Below, piece after piece: positions 1-5,852 of a DNA stretch of 9,238 nt. Origin of the DNA: Alphaproteobacteria bacterium. Its GTDB lineage: Bacteria > Pseudomonadota > Alphaproteobacteria > Rhizobiales > Rhizobiaceae. The notes beneath the pieces were generated by a model. The model was not told where the DNA came from and did no database searches. It saw only the letters and a list, made by a program, of their open reading frames with translations. The DNA lies in NCBI GenBank assembly GCA_017308345.1, contig JAFKFE010000544.1, positions 1 to 9,238 on the forward strand. The letters run 5' to 3'. How positions within the stretch are numbered: position 1 is the stretch's first letter; each line of letters starts with the position of its first letter. Made by a program: the position numbers and the translations under genes.

Positions 1-389
1 AGGGCGCGCGCAAGCAGGTCGAGGTCACCGTGACTGGCGCCAAATCGGCGCGTTCGGCCAAGCGCATCGCGCTCTCGATCGCCAATTCGCCGCTCGTCAA
101 GACGGCCGTCGCCGGCGAGGATGCCAATTGGGGCCGCGTGGTCATGGCCGTCGGCAAGGCCGGCGAGCCGGCCGACCGCGACCGGCTGTCGATCTGGTTC
201 GGCGACAATCGCCTCGCGCATGAGGGCGAGCGCGATCCGGCCTATTCGGAGGAAGCGACCTCGGCCTACATGAAGCGCGACGATATCCGCATCCGCGCCG
301 ATATCGGCATCGGCCGCGGCAAGGCCACGGTGTGGACCTGCGACCTCACCAAGGAATATGTCGCCATCAATGGCGATTACCGGAGCTGA
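1..389 (+). CDS. argJ: ArgJ, bifunctional ornithine acetyltransferase / N-acetylglutamate synthase, C-terminal part (5' partial)
   Basis: This is the last ~128 codons of ArgJ, the cytosolic enzyme that moves the acetyl group from N-acetylornithine to glutamate in the cyclic arginine pathway, and in many bacteria also makes N-acetylglutamate from acetyl-CoA. The reading frame is open from base 3 and ends at TGA 387-389. Seen in the sequence: the family-typical stretch '[24 protein letters not shown]' region (bases ~87-161) containing EDANWGR, and the characteristic C-terminus [11 protein letters not shown]. The self-cleavage Thr that makes the alpha and beta chains lies upstream, outside the window, so this piece belongs to the beta chain. 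A GTG at 30 could look like a start but falls inside the conserved domain. The stop overlaps the next gene's ATG by one base, indicating coupling. Identification is secure; whether the enzyme is mono- or bifunctional cannot be told from this fragment. Confidence 0.95.
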   Translation, partial: GARKQVEVTVTGAKSARSAKRIALSIANSPLVKTAVAGEDANWGRVVMAVGKAGEPADRDRLSIWFGDNRLAHEGERDPAYSEEATSAYMKRDDIRIRADIGIGRGKATVWTCDLTKEYVAINGDYRS

Positions 390-1168
390 TGGCGCCGGTG
401 TCCAGGCATCCGGCAAGCGTGCTGGCGGTCGTGCGCCGCTACGAGGCGGCGGGTTTTCGCGCCTGGCCGGCGGCCGCCGTCCATTATGACGGGACCTGGG
501 TGGTGCGGCTCACGGCCGGACACCCCGCCAAGCGCCTGAACTCGGTCAATCCGCTCGATCCGGGCGACACGCACGCCATCGAGGAGCGCATCGGCCGCGC
601 CGCGCGGCGCTTCGATGCCTATGGCCGGCCGCTCACCTTCCGCATGTCGCCGCTGTCGGGACAGGTGCTGTCCACGCATCTCGACAAGGCCGGCTGGAAC
701 AGGTTCGACGAATCCCTGGTGATGCGGTTGCCGCTGAAAGAAGTCGAGCTCGGCGCGGCCATGGACCAGATTCCGCTCAAGGACATCAGCCGCTTCATCG
801 GCGCGTCGCTGAGGACGAGCGGCTCGGACGCCTCGCTGCGGCCCGGCCTGTCCGAGGTCATCGGCGCCATCCAGCCGGAAGCGGGGCTGTTCGCGCTCGA
901 GGACGGCAACGAGCCGCTGGCGACGCTGATCTGCGTCCATGACGGCGATCTCGCGGGGCTGTTCGAGGTCGCCACCGAAAAGTCGGCGCGCAACAAGGGC
1001 CATGGCCGCAATCTCATCCTGTCGGCGCTGAAATGGGCGCGGCTGCGCGGCGCGCGCGAGGCCTGGCTGCAGGTCGAGGCCGGCAACGCGCCGGCGCTCT
1101 CGCTCTACCGGTCGCTCGGCTTCGAGGAAGTCTATCGCTACCACTATCGACGGCCGCCAGGCGCATGA
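389..1168 (+). CDS. GNAT family N-acetyltransferase between argJ and mutT
   Basis: A 259-residue protein whose C-terminal part is a GCN5-related N-acetyltransferase domain. The acetyl-CoA pyrophosphate-binding motif is R201-N-K-G204-H-G206, followed by an amphipathic helix (NLILSALKWAR). The typical closing motif is N233-APALSLYRSLGFEEVYRYHYR, where the Tyr of LYR is the usual general acid position. The first ~120 residues have no clear motif and may be a degenerate second GNAT half, as in tandem-GNAT proteins. I chose ATG 389 because it overlaps the argJ TGA (TGATG). The frame stays open upstream to 332, but that part is antisense to argJ codon usage. The 3' end overlaps mutT by ATGA. The acceptor substrate is unknown; position next to argJ does not prove a role in arginine synthesis. 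GNAT fold is confident, specificity is not. Confidence 0.85.
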   Translation: MAPVSRHPASVLAVVRRYEAAGFRAWPAAAVHYDGTWVVRLTAGHPAKRLNSVNPLDPGDTHAIEERIGRAARRFDAYGRPLTFRMSPLSGQVLSTHLDKAGWNRFDESLVMRLPLKEVELGAAMDQIPLKDISRFIGASLRTSGSDASLRPGLSEVIGAIQPEAGLFALEDGNEPLATLICVHDGDLAGLFEVATEKSARNKGHGRNLILSALKWARLRGAREAWLQVEAGNAPALSLYRSLGFEEVYRYHYRRPPGA

Positions 1169-1587
1169 GCGATGTGAAGCCAGCCGGAAAGCGCCTGCTC
1201 CTGGTCGCCGCCTGCGCGCTGGTCGACACCGACCGGCGCGTGCTCCTGGCGCAGCGCCCCCAGGGCAAGCAACTCGCCGGCCTGTGGGAGTTTCCAGGCG
1301 GCAAGGTCGAGCCTGGCGAGACGCCGGAGGAATGCCTTGTCCGCGAGCTCAACGAGGAACTCGGCATCGAGACGGAGATTCCATGCCTGGCGCCGCTCAC
1401 CTTCGCCAGCCATTCCTATGACGATTTCCATCTGCTCATGCCGCTCTACGTCTGCCGCCGCTTCCGCGGCATCGCGCAGCCTAGGGAAGGGCAGGGGCTG
1501 AAATGGGTGCGGCCGAAGCAGATGCGCGATTATCCAATGCCGCCAGCGGACGCGCCGCTGATCCAGTTCCTCATCGATCTTTTGTGA
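1165..1587 (+). CDS. mutT: MutT-type Nudix hydrolase (8-oxo-dGTP diphosphatase-like)
   Basis: A 140-residue Nudix protein, the normal length for MutT (about 130 residues). The complete Nudix box GX5EX7REUXEEXGU lies at residues 46-68: G46, E52, R60-E61-L62, E64-E65, G67-I68, the metal-binding catalytic helix. WEFPGGK (41-47) just before it is typical of MutT/8-oxo-dGTPases, as is the short form ending LIQFLIDLL. The family hydrolyses oxidised guanine nucleotides to monophosphates plus pyrophosphate and so lowers A:T to C:G mutations. I chose ATG 1165 because it forms an ATGA overlap with the GNAT stop and because the upstream extension in this frame (to 1033) is just the shadow of the GNAT gene. 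It is the last gene of the argJ-GNAT-mutT unit. Nudix assignment is certain; the MutT substrate is likely but could be another nucleotide. Confidence 0.92.
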   Translation: MSDVKPAGKRLLLVAACALVDTDRRVLLAQRPQGKQLAGLWEFPGGKVEPGETPEECLVRELNEELGIETEIPCLAPLTFASHSYDDFHLLMPLYVCRRFRGIAQPREGQGLKWVRPKQMRDYPMPPADAPLIQFLIDLL

Positions 1588-1591
1588 TCTT

Positions 1592-1610
1592 GCCGCCCTG
1601 CCTTCGCGGC
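1592..1610 (+). terminator. Weak hairpin after mutT
   Basis: GCCGC (1592-1596) and GCGGC (1606-1610) form a 5-bp GC stem with a 9-base loop, starting five bases after the mutT stop. There is no T-run directly behind it; the nearest is at 1637-1641. It may help end the argJ operon, but a Rho-independent terminator cannot be claimed. Confidence 0.25.
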
Positions 1611-1755
1611 GCCTGGCCGATTCCATGAGTGGCGACTTTTTCATGCTTATTTCCGGACCAGTTTTAGCCAGCGTTAATGGAAGATTTATCTCGACGTGAG
1701 ACATTGGACGAGGCCGCTTCGCGCGGCGATATCGTCGATGACTGGGAAACACGGC

Positions 1756-2076
1756 ATGAGCCTCGAAAGAGAGTGGGACTCGATCCGGCCCGACCGGGGT
1801 TTTCGCGCGGTGGACGCCGGCATGGGCATCCTGCGGATCACGCTTCTCTTCGGCTCGGCCGCCGTGGCACTGGCGCTGATCGCAACGCCTTTCCTGGACG
1901 GCCAAACGCGATCGCAGGGCGACCGCGACGGCCTGGCGGCCGGGCTCGATATGACAGCAACCGGATCGATCGGCCACCGCACCAGTACATATACGGTGCG
2001 GCGCAGCGTGCTTCAGCCGATGCCCAGTTCAATCTGCGTGATCCGCAATGACGGCAGCCGCAGCGGCGAGTGCTGA
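1756..2076 (+). CDS. Small single-pass membrane protein of unknown function upstream of the pilin gene
   Basis: A 106-residue protein I cannot name. It has a short polar N-terminus (MSLEREWDSIRPDRGFRAVD), one hydrophobic segment at about residues 25-46 (ILRITLLFGSAAVALALIATPF), a variable Gly/Asp/Ser-rich linker (~48-76), and a C-terminal block TSTYTVRRSVLQ...ICVIRNDGSRSGEC with Cys94 and a terminal Cys106. With basic and acidic residues before the hydrophobic stretch, either orientation is possible; if the C-terminus is periplasmic the two cysteines could pair. Codon third positions are strongly G/C in this frame from about 1740 on and not in the competing frames, which supports a real gene. 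In-frame starts at ATG 1738 and GTG 1696 also exist; 1756 is chosen because protein-like sequence begins there, but no strong ribosome site decides it. It stands 111 bases upstream of the Flp pilin on the same strand, so a link to pilus biology or envelope is possible but unproven. Confidence 0.65.
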   Translation: MSLEREWDSIRPDRGFRAVDAGMGILRITLLFGSAAVALALIATPFLDGQTRSQGDRDGLAAGLDMTATGSIGHRTSTYTVRRSVLQPMPSSICVIRNDGSRSGEC

Positions 2077-2118
2077 CGTGGTTAATGATTTTTCGGGACA
2101 GCGGCATTTCATTTGCTG

Positions 2119-2147
2119 TTAAGCTTTTGCCGTTAACCTTTCTTAAC
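2119..2147 (+). promoter_or_regulatory. TTAA-repeat region, possible CtrA-type site for the pilin gene
   Basis: TTAA occurs at 2119-2122, 2133-2136 and 2143-2146, the last two as TTAACC-TTTC-TTAAC, with another TTAA at 2082-2085. CtrA of alphaproteobacteria binds TTAA-N7-TTAA and directly activates pilA in Caulobacter; here the closest pair has N6, one base short of consensus. The block is markedly A/T-rich against the surrounding genes and sits 40-70 bases before the pilin start, a sensible place for an activator. Binding is inferred, not shown. Confidence 0.4.
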
Positions 2148-2187
2148 GGGTAGGACATTAGAATTTCTGCATAAGGGATAGATGACC

Positions 2188-2367
2188 ATGAAAAACCTGC
2201 TGCAGCAATTCGTAAGAGATGAGACAGGCGCCACGGCCATCGAATATGGCCTGATCGTTACTGTGCTGTCGCTTACAATCATCGGCGGCGTGGGTAGGGC
2301 CGCGGACGCGCTCCAGTGGTTGTTCAGCGACAACAACAGCAAACTGGTCCAGGCCTTCTCCCACTGA
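2188..2367 (+). CDS. Flp/Fap-type pilin subunit (type IVb prepilin)
   Basis: A 59-residue prepilin of the Flp/Fap family, the major subunit of Tad/Flp (type IVb) pili used for surface adhesion. Seen: a 14-residue hydrophilic leader MKNLLQQFVRDETG, then the prepilin peptidase site G14 | A15-T-A-I-E19-Y20-G, with the family's Glu-Tyr pair at mature positions +5/+6. A hydrophobic helix (GLIVTVLSLTIIGGVGRAADAL) and a short polar tail follow. Mature length would be 45 residues, normal for Flp. I prefer ATG 2188 over ATG 2182 because TAAGGG at 2172-2177 is better spaced (about 10 bases) and most Flp pilins begin MKN/MK. No assembly genes (TadA, CpaB, RcpA, TadV) are in the window, so the machinery must be encoded elsewhere if it is used. 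It is convergent with the methyltransferase, 29 bases away. Family identification is very confident. Confidence 0.92.
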   Translation: MKNLLQQFVRDETGATAIEYGLIVTVLSLTIIGGVGRAADALQWLFSDNNSKLVQAFSH

Positions 2368-2396
2368 CGAAGCCGACCCGGCAATCAAAGACGCGG

Positions 2397-3269
2397 TCAG
2401 CCCTTCGGCGGGTTCTCCAGAATCGCCTTTAGCGACACCTTGGCTGACCCCGGCTTGAGCGGCTTTTGCTGCGAGGCGTCGGGCGCCCAGCCGGACATCC
2501 AGACGACTGGAAAGCTCGCGCGGATGCGGCGGTCCGGATCGGAGAACCGTTCGGCATAGATTTCGGCGGCGCGGGCGAACAAACGCCTGCTTCCGGGTCG
2601 CCGGCTGCGGTCGATGAGCGGGCTCGTCTCGCCCATGGCGCGCAGGTCGGCTGTAAGATCGAAGAGCGTGTCGTAGCGAACCGTGACGGTTTCGACATCG
2701 GCCACCGGCAGCGCCAGGCCGGCGCGCTGCAACAGCGCGCCGGCGTCGCGCACGTCGGTGAAGGGAAGGATGCGCGGGCTGGCGCCGCCATAGATCTCCG
2801 TCTCGGCTGCGAGCAAGCTTTCGCGCAATTCCGCCAATGTGCCGGCGCCGGCGAGAGCGCCGAGGAACAGGCCGTCCGGTCTCAGCGCCCGGCGGATCTG
2901 CGCGAGCATGCCGGGAATATCGTTCACGGCATGCAGCGAGAGCAGGGAGACGACGAGATCGAGGCTGCCTTCCTCGAACGGAACGATCTCCGGCCGCGCC
3001 AGCAGGCCGGGTCGGCCGGCGAGAAGCGCTTCGTCCATCTCGACGCGCACGACTTCGCCGACCTTGCCGCTGCCGGCGAGCGCCTCGGCCGCCGTCGGTG
3101 TCTGGCAAAACAGCGCGGCCGCCCTTCCGAAGCGGCGCTCGACCGCGTCAAGCCGGTCGGCAAGGTCTTCAGCCGCCCGCCGCATCAGGAAATCGGCGCC
3201 TTCGACGGGGCGGACGAGAGCCCGGCGCTTGCGCGCCAGCCAGAGCTCAGTGTCGATCAAGGGCTGCAA
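2397..3269 (-). CDS. SAM-methyltransferase-fold protein, NDUFAF5/BioC-like
   Basis: A 290-residue class I methyltransferase-like protein. The N-terminus MQPLIDTELWLARKRRALVRP...GADFLMRRAAEDLADRL is the signature of the alphaproteobacterial relatives of mitochondrial NDUFAF5, a complex I assembly factor acting on the NDUFS7 subunit; BioC is the other close family. The post-I/motif II-III part is recognisable: PFEEGSLDLVVSLLSLHAVNDIPGMLAQIRRALRPDGLFLGAL (97-139). Motif I is eroded: around residues 52-64 the usual LDLGxGxG reads LFCQTPTAAEAL. The start is TTG at 3269: it carries a good ribosome site (AGGAAG, complement of 3277-3282) seven bases away and coincides with the family's N-terminus; an upstream ATG at 3329 would add 20 non-family residues. 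It is divergent from comF, a neighbourhood I recall from other Hyphomicrobiales. A true catalytic activity is uncertain. Confidence 0.82.
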   Translation of the reverse strand: MQPLIDTELWLARKRRALVRPVEGADFLMRRAAEDLADRLDAVERRFGRAAALFCQTPTAAEALAGSGKVGEVVRVEMDEALLAGRPGLLARPEIVPFEEGSLDLVVSLLSLHAVNDIPGMLAQIRRALRPDGLFLGALAGAGTLAELRESLLAAETEIYGGASPRILPFTDVRDAGALLQRAGLALPVADVETVTVRYDTLFDLTADLRAMGETSPLIDRSRRPGSRRLFARAAEIYAERFSDPDRRIRASFPVVWMSGWAPDASQQKPLKPGSAKVSLKAILENPPKG

Positions 3270-3333
3270 TGAAAAGCTTCCTGTTGTCCGCGCCCGCCGG
3301 AGTGGTGTTAAGGTGGAGCGGGGTTCCAATCAC
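3270..3333. promoter_or_regulatory. Divergent intergenic region between methyltransferase and comF
   Basis: Only 64 bases separate the two preferred starts, so promoters for both directions must lie here or inside the flanking genes. The minus-strand ribosome site AGGAAG (3277-3282) is clear. For the plus strand AAGGTGGAG at 3310-3318 and GGGG at 3320-3323 are weak ribosome-site candidates. I cannot identify convincing -35/-10 boxes. Confidence 0.4.
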
Positions 3334-4134
3334 GTGGCCGATCCGGTGCACAAGATCAAGACCAGCGCGGTCCAGGACATGACGCGGCAGGCACTGGCCT
3401 GGCCGGCCCGCCTGTTGTTTCCGCCGGTTTGCGCCGGCTGCCGCCGCCACGTGTCGCGGCCTGGCGTGCTGTGCGGCGCCTGCTGGCCGAAGCTGAGGCT
3501 GCTGGAGAAGCCCTGGTGCCCGGTGATGGGCACGCCCTTCACCCATGACATGGGCGAGGGGTTTCTCTCTGCCGAGGCGATCGCCGATCCGCCGCCCTTC
3601 GAGCGGGCGCGGGCCGCCGTCGTCTATTCGGGCGTCGCGCGCCAGATGGTGCAGGGGCTGAAATACCAGGACCGGACCGATCTCGCGCCCTGGATGGCAA
3701 ACTGGATGATCCGCGCCGGCGCGGAACTGATTGCCGAGGCTGACCTGGTCGTGCCGGTGCCGTTGCACTGGCGGCGCTTCTTCCGGCGCCAGTTCAATCA
3801 GTCGGCGGAACTCGGGCGGGCCGTCGCGAAGCTCGGCGGACTGCCTTTCTCGCCATCCGCGGTCAGGCGCGTGAAACTGACGCGCCAGCAGGTCGGGCTC
3901 GAACGGCATGAACGCGAGGAGAATGTGCGCGCCGCTTTTCGCGTTCCGCCGGACTCCGAAATCGAAATCGCGGGGCGGAGGGTTCTGGTCGTGGATGATG
4001 TCTACACCACCGGCGCGACGGTGCGGGCCGTCGCCAAGGCGCTGAAGAGGGGCGGCGCCGGAGCGGTCGACATCCTCACTTTCGCACGCGTCCTGCCGGG
4101 GGACTTCCGGCCCGATGAGTCCGCGACTATATAG
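3334..4134 (+). CDS. comF: ComF family phosphoribosyltransferase-like protein
   Basis: A ComF/GntX-type protein, 266 residues from the chosen GTG. Domain order: an N-terminal zinc-finger-like pair C33-A-G-C36 and C47-G-A-C50, a middle segment with LKYQDR (typical ComF 'KY.g'), VPVPLHWRRFFRRQFNQSAEL (the conserved VPVP...R..R.FNQ block), and a type I PRTase PRPP-binding loop VLVVDDVYTTGAT at 217-229 with the Asp221-Asp222 pair. In naturally competent bacteria ComF is needed for uptake of single-stranded DNA; in most alphaproteobacteria the role is unknown. GTG 3334 is chosen because codons from there are strongly G/C at position three while those upstream are not; ATG 3379 (251 residues) is the main alternative, though neither has an ideal ribosome site. 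Spacing to grxC is 72 bases. Family is certain, start is not. Confidence 0.9.
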   Translation: MADPVHKIKTSAVQDMTRQALAWPARLLFPPVCAGCRRHVSRPGVLCGACWPKLRLLEKPWCPVMGTPFTHDMGEGFLSAEAIADPPPFERARAAVVYSGVARQMVQGLKYQDRTDLAPWMANWMIRAGAELIAEADLVVPVPLHWRRFFRRQFNQSAELGRAVAKLGGLPFSPSAVRRVKLTRQQVGLERHEREENVRAAFRVPPDSEIEIAGRRVLVVDDVYTTGATVRAVAKALKRGGAGAVDILTFARVLPGDFRPDESATI

Positions 4135-4206
4135 GTTCGAGTTGTTGTTTTGCCGCATGTCGTTTTCGTACCCTCATTGGACGGCATGCGTGAGGATTGC
4201 CGGCCA

Positions 4207-4470
4207 ATGGCTGATGTGACGATCTATACCCGCATGATGTGCGGCTACTGCAGCGCCGCCAAGCGGCTGCTCGACCGCAAGGGCGTGGCCTATACCGAGC
4301 ACGACGCCTCGTTCTCGCCGGAACTGCGCCAGGAAATGATCTCGCGGGCGCATGGGCGGGCTACCTTTCCGCAGATTTTCATCGGCGACACGCATGTCGG
4401 CGGCTGCGACGACCTCCATGATCTGGAGTCGCAGGGCCGGCTGGACGCGATGCTGGCCAACGGGAGATGA
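4207..4470 (+). CDS. grxC: Glutaredoxin 3 (GrxC)
   Basis: An 87-residue dithiol glutaredoxin, the usual length for bacterial Grx3. Seen: beta-strand VTIYTR, the redox site C12-G-Y-C15, the cis-proline segment TFPQIFI (Pro55) and the glutathione-binding GGCDDL (65-70). It reduces protein disulphides and protein-glutathione mixed disulphides in the cytosol using glutathione. ATG 4207 is preferred over an in-frame ATG at 4150 because it begins exactly at the family N-terminus and has GAGGA (4192-4196) ten bases upstream. An extra cysteine (Cys67) lies in the GGCDDL motif, as is common in this family. The stop codon lies inside the overlap with the next gene (ATGA at 4467-4470), so expression is probably coupled to the Nit-like hydrolase. 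Confident. Confidence 0.95.
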   Translation: MADVTIYTRMMCGYCSAAKRLLDRKGVAYTEHDASFSPELRQEMISRAHGRATFPQIFIGDTHVGGCDDLHDLESQGRLDAMLANGR

Positions 4471-4472
4471 TC

Positions 4473-5339
4473 ATGGGTAGTTTCAAGGCCGCCGCCGTGC
4501 AGATGCGTTCGGGCACGAGCCCGCGGCGCAACGCCGCCGACATGGAGACCTTGGTCCGCCAGGCCGCGGGCCAGGGCGCCGCCTACGTCCAGACGCCGGA
4601 AATGACCGGCGCGCTGATCCGCGACAAGCAGGCGGGGGCGGCCGCTTTTACCACCGAGGACAAGGACATCGTCGTCGCGACCGCGCGCCGGCTGGCGAAG
4701 GAGCTCGGCATCTATCTGCATGTCGGCTCGACCGCGATCCTGCGCGCCGACGGCAAGCTCGCCAATCGCGCGTTCCTGTTTTCGCCGGACGGCGCCCTGA
4801 TCGCCGGCTATGACAAGATCCACATGTTCGATGTCGATCTCGACAATGGCGAGAGCTGGCGCGAGTCCGCATCCTATGAGCCGGGAACGCAAGCGGTCGT
4901 GACCGATATCAAAGGGACGAGGCTTGGCTTCGCCGTCTGCTACGACCTGCGCTTCCCGCAGCTGTTCCGCGCCGAGGCGATGGCCGGGGCCGAGGTGCTG
5001 ACGGTGCCCGCCGCCTTCACGCGCCAGACCGGCGAGGCGCATTGGCATGTGCTGCTGCGCGCCCGCGCCATCGAGAACGGCGCCTATGTCATCGCCGCCG
5101 CGCAGGGCGGCCTGCATGAGGACGGGCGCGAGACCTACGGCCATTCGCTGATCGTCGATCCGTGGGGACGCGTCATCGCCGAGGCCGCGCATGACGAGCC
5201 AGGCGTGATCGTCGCCGAGATCGATCCGGCCCAGTCACTGGCCGCGCGCCGCAAGATACCCAATCTGAAGAACGCGCGGGATTTCACCGTCAATGCCGGG
5301 ACAAGCGAAGCGCCGCGTCTCAGGGGGGCTGCCTCTTGA
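4473..5339 (+). CDS. Carbon-nitrogen hydrolase, Nit1/YbeM-like (probable deaminated glutathione amidase)
   Basis: A 288-residue nitrilase-superfamily amidase. The catalytic triad is visible: Glu43 (QTPEM), Lys115 (GYDKIHMFD) and Cys156 (FAVCYDLRFPQLFR). KIHMFDVD and CYDLRFPQLFR are features of the Nit1/Nit2/YbeM group, whose Nit1 branch hydrolyses deaminated glutathione, a side product of transaminases. Omega-amidase (Nit2) activity is the alternative. ATG 4473 is taken as start because GGGAG (4462-4466) is six bases upstream; the ATG at 4467 that overlaps the grxC stop would add only two residues. The downstream DUF1178 gene starts inside the stop codon. Adjacency to a glutaredoxin supports, but does not prove, a glutathione-related substrate. 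Family is certain, exact substrate is probable. Confidence 0.92.
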   Translation: MGSFKAAAVQMRSGTSPRRNAADMETLVRQAAGQGAAYVQTPEMTGALIRDKQAGAAAFTTEDKDIVVATARRLAKELGIYLHVGSTAILRADGKLANRAFLFSPDGALIAGYDKIHMFDVDLDNGESWRESASYEPGTQAVVTDIKGTRLGFAVCYDLRFPQLFRAEAMAGAEVLTVPAAFTRQTGEAHWHVLLRARAIENGAYVIAAAQGGLHEDGRETYGHSLIVDPWGRVIAEAAHDEPGVIVAEIDPAQSLAARRKIPNLKNARDFTVNAGTSEAPRLRGAAS

Positions 5340-5761
5340 TCCGTTTTTCCCTGATCTGCGAACACGAGCACGAATTCGAAGCCTGGTTCCGCAGCAATGA
5401 CGATTTCGACACCCAGAAGAAGCGCGGCTTCGTCGATTGCCCGACTTGCGGCTCGCACAAGGTCGAGAAGGCGCTGATGGCGCCGGCCGTCTCGACGTCG
5501 CGCAAGCAGGAGAAGGTCGCTCTCGCCATGGGCGAGGCGCAGAAGCAGGCGCTGGCGCAATTGAAGGCGCTGGCCGAGAAGGTGCGCGAGAATGCCGACT
5601 ATGTCGGCGACAAGTTCGCCGAGGAAGCGCGCAAGATCCATTTCGGCGAGACCGATCCGCGCGGCATCTATGGCGAGGCGACGCCGGAAGAGGCGCAAAG
5701 CCTCGCCGAGGACGGCGTCGAGTTCATGCCGATACCGAGCTTTCCGGACGACCGGAACTGA
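5336..5761 (+). CDS. DUF1178 family protein with zinc-ribbon-like N-terminus
   Basis: A 141-residue protein of the DUF1178 family, common in alpha- and betaproteobacteria and without a known function. The N-terminus MIRFSLICEHEHEFEAWF with C8, H10/H12 and the later C35-P-T-C38 looks like a small metal-binding ribbon; S40HKVEKALMAPAVST follows as usual in the family. A charged helical middle (~55-95) and the C-terminal GETDPRGIYGEATPEEAQSLAEDGVEFMPIPSFPDDRN complete the family pattern. The start is TTG 5336, supported by GGGGGG about eight bases upstream, by MIR being the family's canonical beginning, and by a TTGA overlap with the preceding stop that implies translational coupling. Probably the last gene of the comF/grxC/Nit group. 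Family confident, function unknown. Confidence 0.9.
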   Translation: MIRFSLICEHEHEFEAWFRSNDDFDTQKKRGFVDCPTCGSHKVEKALMAPAVSTSRKQEKVALAMGEAQKQALAQLKALAEKVRENADYVGDKFAEEARKIHFGETDPRGIYGEATPEEAQSLAEDGVEFMPIPSFPDDRN

Positions 5762-5797
5762 GGTGCCGACGTTGGGGTGAATGCCGGCCGACCTCAG
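5758..5797. terminator. Inverted repeat between convergent DUF1178 and marR genes
   Basis: CTGAGGT (5758-5764) and ACCTCAG (5791-5797) are perfect 7-bp arms. Inside them GCCG (5765-5768) can pair with CGGC after a two-base bulge, lengthening the stem. It overlaps the DUF1178 stop codon and lies between two convergent genes, the right place for a two-way terminator. No T-run follows on either strand, so it may only stabilise 3' ends. Confidence 0.35.
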
Positions 5798-5852
5798 TCT
5801 CAGCACATCTTTGGCGCAAGTTCAAAAAGGTGGAGAGAGCAGGAAACAGGCT

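Noticed and set aside
377..1144. Long minus-strand open frames opposite argJ/GNAT, and similar long antisense frames over the Nit-like hydrolase, EamA and ubiG genes.
   Set aside because: They are Arg/Ala/Gly/Pro-rich, have no family features, and mirror the strong third-position G/C bias of the real genes on the other strand.
1677..2051. Alternative frame starting ATG 1677 with a protein-like first 30 residues (MEDLSRRETLDEAASRGDIVDDWE).
   Set aside because: After about residue 35 it becomes Arg/Pro/Gly-rich, and codon bias switches clearly to the frame of the 106-residue membrane protein. It could mark a decayed older gene, but that is too thin to annotate.
2368..2420. CCC-TTCGGC-GGG palindrome just after the pilin as a terminator.
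   Set aside because: The stem is only three bases and lies within the 3' end of the methyltransferase coding region, with no T-run.
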